A DNA stretch of 64,000 nucleotides from Trichinella spiralis. Lineage: Eukaryota > Nematoda > Enoplea > Trichinellida > Trichinellidae. A program made the position numbers and the translations under genes. Below are positions 22,955 to 36,600 of this stretch, piece after piece. Numbering within the stretch: the stretch's first letter is position 1; every line of letters begins with the position of its first letter. The stretch spans positions 8,772,620 through 8,836,619 of the forward strand of contig CM012954.1 in NCBI GenBank assembly GCA_000181795.3. Reading direction: 5' to 3'. The notes beneath the pieces were generated by a model. It was given only the letters and a program-made list of their open reading frames with translations. It ran no database searches and was not told the DNA's origin.

Positions 22955-24414
22955 GTAAGTTATTTTATTTTATTTATTCATTTTTTTTTCATTTATTTTT
23001 CACAATCGGCATTATTCATTGGTTCTTTTTTCAAAAAAAATAAGTTTCGCGTGTAAATTTTCGTTTCTAATTATCAAATTAATCATTTTATTATGACAAG
23101 TATTGTACTGCCAGCGCTGCTTTATGCAAAAAAACAGTTCCTCGCAAAGTCTGATGACACAAATATAACCGCGCTTCGGTGGCGTTTTGCAATTTTCGTT
23201 CGACTCAACTTTATGCAAATTTTTATCATTCAAGTTGACATTTGCGAAAATAGTTTTCTTTCACCAAATTAGAACAAGGAGGAAACTGAAAATAGATAGT
23301 ACTACTAATAATAATGGGTTATTTTTTGAAAAAAGAAATGTAAATGTATTATTTATGCATAATTATAATTATCTTAATGTTGCGTAGCAAGTTATCAGCA
23401 TTAGGACAATAATATTTTTCAATTTCATTTCGTTTCTCTTCTTATTTATTTATACATGCTCAAATATATTGTATTGAATTTTGATGCCAAGTTTTACTTG
23501 AACATTTCAAATTTCACCAATGTATATATATATATTTATATTATTGCAAAGTAATGTGTGTACGTTAGTGGTGTATGAAGTTTGAAAGTCTGTGATTTTT
23601 TGAATGAAGTTTCATCAAGCTAGCAGTGATTGAATTGAATTTGTTGCCAAAAATGCTTCCAGTTGTTTGCCATTTTTGTCAGGCTGAACAATTTTAATTG
23701 CCATTGCAAAATGTGAACGGTTTTTTGTCAAGAATGTTTCCATGTTGAACTTTAAACTCAATTCTTCTGCAGTCTTCGGATAAAATAGAAACTGCTTGTA
23801 ACATTCAATTTTACTATTTTATTATGTATGATGGTGGTATAATTTTGCTGTTTTTTTACCTTATCGAGACAAATAAAAAAGCACGAAATGCTTTTTGAGA
23901 TAAGATTTTCAATATTCTTGTTTTTCTTTTCTTCAACTTTCAAGCATTGTATACAGTTCGAGCAGCAGAGTATAAATTGTTGTTTCAACTTTCAATTTTG
24001 CAGTTTGATTTTTCAAACCGAGCAAAAATATGGTGCATATTGAGGTGTCGAACTTCCGGAGTAACCGAATTTCTTTCAATGCATCTAACCTAGAAAACTT
24101 TTTATGATCGCAGATTTTGAAATATACACTCATTTGAAGCAATTCTTTTGCACAATAGCTGTGCATTGTTGGCCTTCGTTGACAATTGCTGCATCTGTTA
24201 AATGCATGTTCACTGAGAAAGTGCTAATTATAACAAAAATGTCCTTTCCTCAACAAAAGCTCAACATTTTCCCCATACAATTGGTGTTGTTTCTGCCTTC
24301 TTTTTTTCTGCTCTTCCAATCTATTTATGCTTCATTATATTTTGTAAACTTTGTAAACTTGATTTCTCCACACAACGCATTTTGAAATGTACTTTTACAA
24401 ATTTATCACCAACA

Positions 24415-24438
24415 ATTCCATTCCATTCCATTCCATTC
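24415..24438. repeat. (ATTCC)n pentanucleotide repeat
   Basis: Four to five tandem ATTCC units. Confidence 0.85.
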
Positions 24439-27296
24439 TATCTATTTTACTACTTGAATAGAAATTATTTGTGAATTTATTTATTATTCATATTCATACT
24501 TATAACATTGTCGTCCAATTCAATTTTATGCCAATTCATTTCTTCTTCAATGAATGATAATTTTTGAGTCAAAAAATATTTCCGTCGTGTTTTTTACTTC
24601 TACTGTTGAAATATTAATTTCAATTTTGGCGTTAAATTTATATAAACATCCGAATAGTTTCGTTTATTTTCCCTTTCTTTATCGTCATCGCGCTATTTCG
24701 TGCTTTACAAACACATTTAAATGGAACTAAACAAATACAATTTAATCCCTTTTATTCTATTGTATTTTCACTTTGAATATTTGCTTTTCCACAATGATGC
24801 TTGATTGTGAACGGTTGGAAGAAAAAGCGCGACCATTATTTTAAAACCTTTTTAATCATGAAACAAAGAATGCTTCAAAAGAGAATTCAGTAATGCTTTT
24901 GTCATATAAAATAATACAACTAAACATGACATCACTAATTATACGTTGTATATTATATTGAGCGCATAAATTTCCAATTTGCAGTGCATACTAACTACAT
25001 TTCTAACTTTATTTTTCCTCTGTTCAGGTAAATATGTGAGGTAAATATTTCATCTACTTTGGGTTTTTTTTTAAATTTTCATCAACTTTTATCAACTAAA
25101 AGTTACTTTAAAATACCTCTAGTCGGATGTCACCTTTCAGCTATTATATGCTTTTATAGAACTTTTGCATTTATTTTTGAATTAAAAAATAATAAAGCAC
25201 AAGTGAATATCCGTCTTCTCATATATTTTCTGCTGATATAATTACAATGAAATTAGACAATTCATACTGTAATGTTAATATATATCGAATTGTTTTGAAT
25301 GTTTTTACCTACCGTATTAAATAAGGAAATGATTTTTTTATTCTATGAAATTTATAAAATTTAATTTTTTTCAATATAAATATTTTCTCAAGTTTTGCAG
25401 AGCTAAATGTCACTGTATACAGAGAGATCCATAAAATCAGTCAGTCTTGACAGTACTTTATGATTTACAATAATTGATAGATTACGTTCACTGAGAAGAC
25501 AAAGTTTAGATTTTTATAAATGAGATGAAAGTTTTCTGAAAAATGAATTTTTCAAATATATTCTACTTATCTAAGACAAAATGGCAAATAAAAATTAATC
25601 AAAAATGTAAAAAATATTATCAATAAATAAGGTTGTTTTAAGCTAATCTTTTTTTAAACAATAATTGTATTTAATATACTTTCTTTTTAGTTTTTATATT
25701 TAATTCAATGGAATAAATATATATCAACTTGAAAAACATGAAATATGGAATAGATTTATTTTTTTTAAAGAAATGTAATAGCCAAATTATATTTTCATCC
25801 ATATTAAGTATAGTTCTGCTTTTTTTGAAAAAAAATACTTATAATTATGAAATAATTGTAGCAGTTTTAATGATTCTGAGAAATATTTAGTTTTCGCGTT
25901 ATTAACAAAAGAAACAGTTTCTTTTTAAATGTTATACAAGAAAATGTTGTTCAGCATCTTTGCTTTTGCTGTAGATGTATATAATACGCAGATTCATTTA
26001 TTGTTTTTTTTCCGCATTATTCTATTCATCAGTTCTGTGTGTCATTTGTGCAAAAGCGAGCAGCCATTTTATTTGAATAGAATCGATTTTTGAATGCATT
26101 TTATTGGAAAAGAGTATTAAAGTTTAAAAGCGAATTCTCCCATGTTAAACTAATTTCACTGTGAGAATGTCATTTCCACGTTTCTGATCAATGTCGATGC
26201 AAGCAACTAACAATTAGCTCATAGTTAGGAATAAAGACTGGCAAACAATTGCCTATGCTAAATGTGCGTAAATGGCAGACAATAAATTGAATACACACAG
26301 TTGTTGATAAAGAAACAAAGCATTAGAGATATTTGATCTACTATACATAATTAGCTAATTCTGCACTATTTTGACTCATCAGAAAATTTTCCTTTCACAA
26401 TTTCCATTCGCATTTGAAATAATTAATAATTGGATATTCATTTTAATTTTTCATACAAACAAAATGGTATCTGCAAGTAATGCATGCTTGCTTTAGATTG
26501 CGCATTTCAACCCTTTTATTTTCATAAAAGTCTACGCTGACAAGAACAGTAACAAATTAAACAGAGTTTGAGAAACGTTTTACTAACAAAATCCCGTTTA
26601 TAGAGGTGTTTTATAATCATAAACTGTTTTCTGGCCAAATCTTGCTTGAAGTTTTGTTATTAATAATATTCAACATGCTGTCATTAAAATTCTCATTTGA
26701 AATTTCAAGTAAAAAGGGAATGCAGTGTGAGCAAATATGGTTAGGCAAATTTTGTGTATGACAGTAACTAAAAAGTGAACAGTAGAAAACCAATAAGCTG
26801 ATAAGCAAAGTTAGTTTGAATCGATTGGGGAGTTGTTTGCAGTATGCAAGCTAGAGGATGATTATAAATTTGCAAGCTTCAGTGGTGATTTCACATAGAA
26901 TGGAAGCAATATTTGGTATAAATAGCTTTCAGGTGGTTGCATAATTTGATACGTCAAACAGATGTCATTGTCAGGGCTTCTAGTCATAGAAAAAGGCTTC
27001 TGCAATCATTTGCTGAGAGAACGGCTGAGCTGCTATGCGTAAGCAGCTTTTAATAGTAGCTTCTTGTTGCTATTCGTCAGAGAAACGGATGTCAATCAGA
27101 CGGACAATGGGCGCCTCGGCTGGTCGGTCGCACTAATGTGCGTCAAGCATTCATGAGCACAATGTGCAACTTTATTCATGCACGTTCCAAAGTACTTCAG
27201 CTAACTCTTTTCTTTAGCTTACAAAAGCAGAACACAATGACTGCTTTCATGCTAGTTCAGAAACAACATAAAGCTAGATGCTTTTCAAAGAGGTGC

Positions 27297-27635
27297 TTCT
27301 CTTTCAGTTTCTCTCTCTCTCTGCTCTCCGCTCTCCCCTTTCTCCCTCCCTTCTCCCTCTCTCCTTTCCTCTCTTTTTCCCTTGCTCCTTCTCTGTCCTT
27401 CCATCTTTCCTATTTCATCCCTTTCTTCTTCTTCTTCTTCTCTATTTCTCTTTTTCTTTTGTCTACTTTCTCTTCTACTCACTCTCTTCGCCTCCTCCTT
27501 CTCACTTTACTTCACCTTTCGCCCCTCCCCCTCACTCTTTCTTCTCCTCTCTTTTCATCTGTCTCAATCTCTTCATATTTATCATTTTCTTTTGATTTAT
27601 TTTTTTTCTCACTTTCTAGCCCTTTTTAGTGCCTC
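27297..27635. repeat. Polypyrimidine (CT-rich) tract
   Basis: About 340 bases in which the + strand is almost entirely C and T, made of CTC, TCTT and CCCT mixtures. It yields open frames of Ser/Leu/Phe on one strand and Arg/Glu/Lys on the other, both composition artefacts. Long homopurine-homopyrimidine tracts of this kind can adopt triplex (H-DNA) structure. Confidence 0.9.
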
Positions 27636-30600
27636 TTTCTAGCCCCTTTTTAATGCATCAATGCTGCAAAGTTAATTCAAAGAAACACGCATGCATACAA
27701 ACAAACATACACAGAGATACATGCAGACATATATACAAACATGAGCTTTAACAAACTTAAACCGATATCCCTTAGCTGAAAATCTCCTTCTGCACAAGTT
27801 AAACGTTGTTTTCTTAATTTCTACTCGCCGTTGTCTTGTTCCAAAATTTTCCTTTACTTCTCACCGGTGGGTGACTTGCACCCAACTGCGTTCTACCACA
27901 CTTCCGTACTAACGTCATAGTTTTTACTTTGCTTCAGGGTTTTTATCCCGCAGAGTTTGGCCTCGTCTTTTTTTAATCGGTGAGAAAACGAAAGCTACAT
28001 CTATTTTTCAAATGTTTTTCCTTCTGTTCTATTTCCAATTGGTTAAAAAAATTTGCATTTCATTTACCAGATTATCAGTCAACCTAGTGCTTATTGTTGA
28101 AAATTGTTCTGTTCGATCATTTGTATAATATTCATCATTTTAATAATGACATTTATTACATATTGTAATGATCAATAGAAAATAATTTTTGAAAACAACA
28201 ATTAATAAGCATAAGGTTTCTTCTTTTCAGTTTGAAAATGCTTTTGTTGCTTGAAAACTCTCAATTTCCAGTTATTTTGTTTGCTTCATAATTTAAAGTT
28301 TCTTCAAATTTTATGTGGAAGCTTTTTTAATGATGCACTTGGTTAATTATTTTATTTTAAAATATCTTTTCAAAACTGTTATTTTTCAATTCAGTATTTA
28401 CAATTTGAAATGCCAATGATTTGCGTATTAAGCATAGACTATTCATGTTTGCTGCGCGTTACAAGTTTGATAATTAATATAGCATTCCTTCTTCAGTTAG
28501 AAGTTTGTTATTTTTATTTTGCGTTAAAATTACCTAAAGTTACAAAACATTATATGACAATGGTAGCATGAATATGGTAGTGAACTGTAACTTCGGGAAC
28601 TTGAAACTTACTAACTGATCTGAGTAGGACATTTGAAAACCACTCTTTTCTTTCTCATCAGTAGCTGTTGTATATTTTTGTAAATTTAAAAAATGAAAAT
28701 TCTATTAAAGTTGGAAAATGCAATCGCAGATGACTGCAATCTCTTTCTGACTTTGGTTTCCTTTGAATTTCCATTTCCTTGAAAGCTGCTTTATTCTCTT
28801 TTAAGCTGACTGTTTTTTTTTTAATTTCTTACAATTTCAGTAGTCTGACAATGATAACAATTGTAATAACGGCAATAAATTCAATAAAATGGTAATTTTT
28901 TGCTTGCTGAACAAAATTGAATAGTCACAACCTTTTATTTATATTGCGCACAAATATTCTGACGTAGCAACGTATTTTATTTCATGTTTTTCTGATGCAA
29001 CTTTGATTCAATGCATTTCCTTCTGAAATGAATTGCTTGCATAGAAAAAAAATAATTCTAGAAATATGACTGGTTTTGAAACGGTGAATATCTCCTAATT
29101 TGAATATTCTCCAGCTTATTAAACGGAACAACAGAGTTGCTGCTCATCAACAGTCGAAAGAGAGGCGAATCTTGCAACTGATAGTTACATTAGTCGACGT
29201 TTAATGCATTACAATTATATTTAAAAAAAACAAATTTATTATAATGATTAACAGTTTTAAAATTGATTTTTGATTGCTTATTACAATTATGATTAATGCT
29301 GATAACTGCTCGTGCAATTTTGATTGTTACATCATCGTTAGTGTTAGTAGATGTAATTTATCATTGAGTTTTTATTTTGAGCGTTTTCCAAATGTTGCAC
29401 TGAAACATGAAATTTTTAAGCAAATTATTTTTCATGTATTACCATACTTATTGACAATGACGATTTTCTAAAAGATAATAATACTTGGAATAGGCATTGT
29501 GCATCAATATAACACGTTGCTGGCATGTGGACATGCTTTAACTCAACTTTTATTAATTAAAAAACTTTACTGCTATCTTAATTTTTATATTTTGCAATAG
29601 AGATGTACAACTTTTATAGAATTTTGAACGACATTTTTTATTTGTGTGAATCCACAGTTATTTAGTTTATAAAGTTAAACTTTTCAAGTTAAATGTATTG
29701 GGACAAATAAAAGCAATTAATATATTTATATAACTGTATTACGTAATGAATATAATGAATGCATTTAATGGTTGTTTGAAATAAATTTTGTTAGATTTTT
29801 CTTATGGATATTTCAAAATGAGAAGTGAACTTTTCAATTTTTCCATTTTTTGTTCTTCTCGATTTTGTTCATTCTGCGTTGCCTTGTTGTTTCGGTTGCT
29901 GTTGTTTGATCTACCAAATTTTAATAATAGTCACTTGTGCACTGAAGGATGCTCATTCTCGTATCAGTAGACGGTTTGAAATCTTCATTGTTTATTTACA
30001 TTCGTGTTTCACAATTGGGCTGAATTTGTGGAGATGAAAAAGAATAATTTCCGTATAATACATAGAGCTGATAAAACTGGTGTTTGATAAGAGTGAAATC
30101 TTCGAATAATAATGCGAAATTCGACGCTCAGCATTCGTGCTTGTTAGGTTAAATTAATTTCAAAATACAGAGAGCATTTGAAAGGGAGAAATTTTAAAGA
30201 TCAAGATTATGTCATCAGTAGCATTTCTTCATTTATGCACCAAAATAAACATTGAAATAGAAAAGTCGGTAAAGTGATGTAAGTAAGCTGTTGCATTTTA
30301 AAATAATTTTATGGCAATTTTATCATTGTGCTTTTCTCAATCTGTTGATTGTAACGGCTGCTTGTTTCTGGTTAAAACTAAGAGCTGTTTTCATATTTTT
30401 CACATTAAACTTATCTAATAGAATATAGAATAGCATAATGTGCACATTCTGGTTTACGTATTGAAAACCTTATGTTATTTTGCTATTCTAAGCAAAAAAT
30501 ACATGAAACGTGTAATTTTATACTGTAGAATGATATGCTCAAGTACTAATCTAAAACTACTGAAAATAGGAAAAAATCTGTTTTGTTTTTATAGTATTTT

Positions 30601-33600
30601 TTTTCATTTAAATAATTCGTTTTAAATGGGAAATCGACTTTAAAATTACTTAATGTATTAATATAAATGTTTTAATTTCAAGCAATTTTTAAAAAATTAT
30701 TTCAGTAAACGTTCCATTGATGGACGGTACATGGATGATGATTGTGCATTGCATTTAAATTTTTGCACAGGTTTTCTTGGCTGTTGCATCTTCAAGATTT
30801 TATTTCATGTACTTTTTCTTAAACTCAGTTAATTTTAATTAGAAAATCATCATAATTTTTTGGCATTAATGTTTATGAGAAAGCAAACTTAGATGCAACA
30901 ATATTACTTTTTGAGCACAAAAATTCTATAGAGGTTTTATCTTTATGTTCAATTTGGTCCATTTGAAAATTCATCACATATAAATGAGGAAAAGAAAAAC
31001 TTTTCCAAAGGACGTTGGCCTTGTTATTGCGGAAAAGCTGCACCCTTAAACGTAACTACCACTGGCAAATTTTGATTCTTAGGGGATTTATAACAAATAA
31101 AGTAGCGTGTGAAAAAATTTTACAGCCAAATTGTGCGGCCTTCTTGTTGTCCTGACCGATTCAACAAGCAAGTATACGCGTGTCCCCAGCGACTAATGCT
31201 TGTCAAGTGTCTAAGCATGGAGTAAGTGGTACCTGTTTTTCAATTGTTCCTCTGCCCAAGGCCATAGGCTGGTCAGAACTCTTTGGTTGACCTCGTCTTG
31301 CTCATCAAGAGGATTACCGACTGGTCAAGGCTGTATGCGGGAATTAAGCTGTCACGGTCTTTCTCAATTCATGACCGGCTATGACAATTTTTTATTTTTT
31401 GGCCCCATCTTCGCCTTTCTGTGACCTCCTCGTGTTGCCAGTTGTTGACTGTATTTTCCGGTTGCTCAAGTAAACATTTGGGTCGTCGCAATTTCAGTTG
31501 TTCCCCAAAATTGTATACTGTAGTGGTAATTGTTGTCACAAAATGTCAGCATTAATCATTGATTCTCTCTTACGGTTGTCATATTTCAATCTTCCAGTCG
31601 TTCACCTGCGCCACAATAGTTATGCTTCCATCGATTTCCGGCTCATGAAACGACAACGATAAAACGAACAACATTATCTATCACTGATGATAACGATGGT
31701 CTGAATGAAATCGGTCCCAGAAATATTACAATACTTTTCCAAGTTATCGTGGATAAGTGTTGCTAGTTTTAGGAAAAATTGTCGACTCTTTTGAGGAAGC
31801 AGTTTCTGAATAGTTCTTCAACATTTGGAGGACATTATTTTTAAAATTGAATTACACTTGGCCTCTAGTCTGCCTTCTGAGCAGGAGTTGTATTTATTCT
31901 TTGGGGTGGTCACTTCTGGCAGAGCAGGACAACTTTCTTTATTTAGCCTCTCATTCGATACTGAATTGCTTTGTAATAGTGAATTTGGTAACATTTTTAA
32001 ACAAAACATTACTGAAAACGCAGTGCATGCATGCACAAACGACGAATGTATTCACGCATGCATAAATAAAATGAATAAATTAATATGCATATAATTTATT
32101 TGTAATTAATTTACTTTCTTTGGCAAGTTTTGCTAAACATTTCCAATGCAAAAAATGTTCCAACTGCTTATCTGATGTGCATGTATGTGAGGTAGCTGAA
32201 AATATTCTTCTGAATTTTGTCCCTTAGAATTCACCTTCGGGATATGATGAACTTTAATCATGATTAGAAACAATCATTGATAATAGTTATTTTTTGAATT
32301 ACAATCAAATTTTTGTCACCTTTTATTTTGCATCCAATTATCGCAACTATTATTCACGTGCTATAAAAAGGATACTCTAACGTGTTTTTATGCCATAATG
32401 ATCACTTGAAATGTAAAATTGGCTAATTTATAAAAAAAGTTGCTCTTTACGAATAATTCGTGTATACTTTTTTGCATAATTGTGTTTAGTTTTAATTGGC
32501 ATTGTTGTGTAGTATTCGAGTAGTGTTCTATTGAAAATCGGAATTCAACAGAACAGTTTTCAGTATTAAGTATAAGATATGTATATGGCTTTCATTCTTG
32601 TCCGTAAAGTGACCAAAATAACAAACAGTAGCCAGTTTGTCAATCAGCTTAATTGCACTTACCTGAGATCAGTTTCTGATTCTGAACAATTGATATGTTT
32701 TTAGAATCAAGTCAATCTTATTTCTGGCAATTTATTAATTGCAATGAACAGTATTCGCTTGAGATTTGAACTGCTCAGCATTATGCAAATGGAATTAAAC
32801 TAAGTATTTAAATATTTGTGCTGCTAATAAAAAGAATTTATTTCATTATTCACAGCAGTAGCTAAATTTGCATTTCAACGGTGATTTTATTCCATCTTGA
32901 TTTTATGCCGGCAAGTACAATGGTTTGCAAACAGCAAGTAAAATGTTAGCGGCGTATCAAAAGCTATTGAAAATTGTGATGCGCCATATTTTCTTTTTTC
33001 TCCATTTTACTTAACCATTTGAAATGAAATGAATCACTATACGAACGCACGTTGTACAACTTTTCACCACCGTCAGATGACAACAATTCCATCTGGCAAA
33101 CATGACAGTCTGTAAGCAAGTGACATTTGACGAGCGTTTGAAAATTGTTTTCCATTTGAAAAGCGGCCGCCGTCTTTTATTTCCAAGAATCTATTTGAAA
33201 TTAATCTTAAAGTTTGCTTTAGCGACGCTTGTTCAATCGTACTAATATTTGCTACCAAAATATGGTTTAATTTTTCATTGTCATCGTATTATAATTCATC
33301 CTTTTCCCAATACACTTGTAGCAACGAAAAGAGAACATTTTTAAATAATTAAGAATCGAAAAAAAATTAATTGTGTGGTGTTCAACGTGCTTTGCTTTTC
33401 TTTAGATACATTTTATTGAAAGTTATTTTTTTATAAAATTTTCTCTGAAATATAATATGGGAAAATTATATTTTCTTCACATATAATTTTCCAGTTATTT
33501 CAATTTTTATGCTAACCAGATGTTCTTCAATTTTTTCCATTGTGACAGAAAACAAAAAGAGGTGTGCCAATAATTTCAGGGTGGGCTTATTTATTGAAAA

Positions 33601-36600
33601 GAGGCGTTCGCGTTTTTCGGTGAGAAAAGTACGCTTGTTCAATCAACCGTATTTCAACTATCAATTTTGAAATTCAAATTTTTATTGCTTTCTACAAGCG
33701 TCGGCGAAATGAATTGGAAAATTCATGCGTCGAGCGGCGACATGAAGGATGTGCCGATCTGAAGTGAAGCGTTAATTAATGATAGCCTGACTTGACTTTT
33801 GACAGGGAAAAATCCAGCCAAATGCTTTTCACTTTCTCCACTTGCTTTCGCACCTGCTTGCACGTTGTCGGGTGATTTAATGCCGCAGTTGAATTTCAAA
33901 ATTGAACAATAATTTTACTGGAAGCAAAATTCCCATTTCCACTATTCTACTAATATTCCACATGCAAACTTTGTTCGAATTTTCACCTCCAGGCATTGAG
34001 AAGGGGGTATAGAAGGAGTTCATCGGCAAGTATACGGTCGCTCGAGTATACGATGAACAAAAAGCTGGTGATGTTTTTCACCAGAAAGGAGGAAGACATT
34101 AAAACGGGTCTGAATTGGGGTCGAAAGTAAATTTGTTCACCGTCTCAAAGCGACACTGACTTCCATTGTTCTTTTATTTGCTGTTGCTTCTTGTTGATTT
34201 CATCCACGACGATGAGTTTTCATCATCGGCAAATGTCTCACCTCGAGTCGATCTGTTTTCTGTTCGTGAATTTCATTTATCAGCCGTCAAATAGTCGCTT
34301 TATCATTCTGAACTGAAAACTACAAAACCAGGAAATATTAAAGCATATATTGTTATCATCATCATCAGAATTAAATAATAATATGCAAATTGGAATCTTT
34401 CGTGCAGATTGCTTTTTGCTTATTTCAGTGTCTTTTATTCTTTTATATACAGCAAATATATATATATATATATATGTTCCAAAAGAAATAATAAAGAAAG
34501 CAAATGTAAACTGGGGTAAACATAATTAGCATAAAGAAGACCTAGAGCAATTTAAATTTATGATAATAACGACTTCTGCTGAATTTGCAATGTTTTTCAA
34601 TCTCTTCTGATGCATTTGACAAGTGATGCGATCAGCGTTGAACATTTTTTAATCAAATTATTATTTATTTATTTGTTTATTTATCATACAGTGAAATGTA
34701 TAGAATGATTTATTTGTAGTGGAAGATTATGGAAATTATTGATTTACTTTTTCACTTAAGGAAACTTATTGCATAAAAAAAATTGACATTGAAAATTCTT
34801 TTCCAAAGCAGACAACATCTACTCTTTGATATGTTAGTTTATTTTTTTATATTTTATGTAATGAAGTGTTAATTTTATGCATTTTTTTTCTTCAGCTTCT
34901 AATAAAGCTTTTTGAAAAAAAGAAACAGAATAAGGAGTCCGTTTAGTAGAAATGTCGGGCTAATAGTAAATAAATGATAAAAAAAATGAAAATGGCTTTT
35001 CACAAAGATTTCACTAATAACACTTTTCGCAGATTTTCAAATAAGCAGCTTTGTTTTGATGAATGCATTATGCATTTGGCTAATGGAAAAACTGGTTTCA
35101 TAATTTTTTTGTTTTCACTCCATTTTGGGACAATTTCCCTTCCTAGTGTGCGTTCAGGTTTTCTCTTCCGTATTTAGATGAATAAAAAATATTTAATTTT
35201 ATAATTTTTTTCCTTCACAATCTGTTTTGAATTTGCAATTGGTTACTGCTTATTCTTCAGTTTGTCAATTCAAAGTGGAAAACAAGATAAAAATCTACGG
35301 AAAATTACAATCCTTTAGCTTTAGTGTATAGCTTTAAATTTATGCATGCTGCATTTCTGTCGAAGATTTAATTTCATAATTTGGATTATTGCTGGCTGTG
35401 AGCAAAACTTATTATTCTATCTCGAAAGCTGCCCCACCATACGTTTATGAAAAATGTATACTATAATGTAAGTAAGTATTGTTGTTGTGAGTGATTTTGA
35501 CGCTGATATTGCGCCCAGGTTGAACGCTATTTTTCGGCATCACTTTTCAGAACATTGTTCGAAATCAAAAAGTAGAGCTGCCATAATAAGCATAATTGAT
35601 AAAACAGGAACTGCTGCTGTATTAGTTTGAAAATTTAGCCACCCTTTTTCATAGATGCGCAATTAAAAAATCATTTAGATTATCCGTCAATAGCTGAAAA
35701 ATTGGAAATGTTCGTTGCTTTTACTTTGTGAATTTTAAATTCCATCCAGTTCGTTTTTCGACTAATTTTGCTTGTTTTTACGAACACTTTATTTGCGCCT
35801 TTGTAATTTTGACGATTGATTTGCTTGGACGTCGCTCCATCAGACCGAAGTGGAAATTCGCACCACGGAAGAGACAAGTGACGCTAATTGTTGCTGCGTC
35901 TGTTTCAGACAGCTTTCTATGAAGTTTACTGTAGCTTGGTGGGGAGAAGCTGACATGGGAAGCAATTAGCGCGAGCACGCTCTGCAAGAGGTAAATCTAC
36001 CGAGAAAGCAATTTCGAACGCACTGTTGAACATAGCCTACTGGACATCCGGATTGTCGTGTAAGGCTTGCCCAACCGGTTTACCCGGTTAGAATAAATGT
36101 GTACAGTACACTGTGGACTCTATTGCTTATAATTCAGCAGTGTAAACTCGTAAAAATCTTTACGAATAGAGTGTATAAAATCACAGAACGCAAACACTTA
36201 TCCAGCTGGCTTTTAGATGGAATCGCGTGCTGTATCTAATTTCTCACCTTAACAAGCTTCTTTCCTAAACATTTTTCCCCGAAAGGTTTAATATCTGATT
36301 AGGAAATGGGCAGTTGAAAGCTTGTAAGCACGCATGAGTTTTCAAGCTCAATTTTCGTAACGGCACTTTTAACGTCACCCACTGCAGGAGGCCTATTTCC
36401 TGTTTCAATTTTGCACTGATTGAATTTCTATTTCAATTGTACACTTGAAAATAAGCGAAATATGCGCAAATGTCTATTTCATTTGTTATATAATTGATTT
36501 GTTTTCAGTTTTGGCATTTCAGTTTCAATGAAAAGGAATGAAGAAAATTTTCAAAATATTTATCAAAACAATACTCATATTTCTAATTTACTTGACTTGA

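Noticed and set aside
27138-27629. 163-codon + strand frame rich in Ser, Leu and Phe, with other frames overlapping it
   Set aside because: It is produced by the CT-rich tract; all three forward frames and the reverse are open, with no domain.
32188-32195. TGAGGTAG, the let-7 seed
   Set aside because: The following bases do not match let-7 and no foldback precursor is seen around it.
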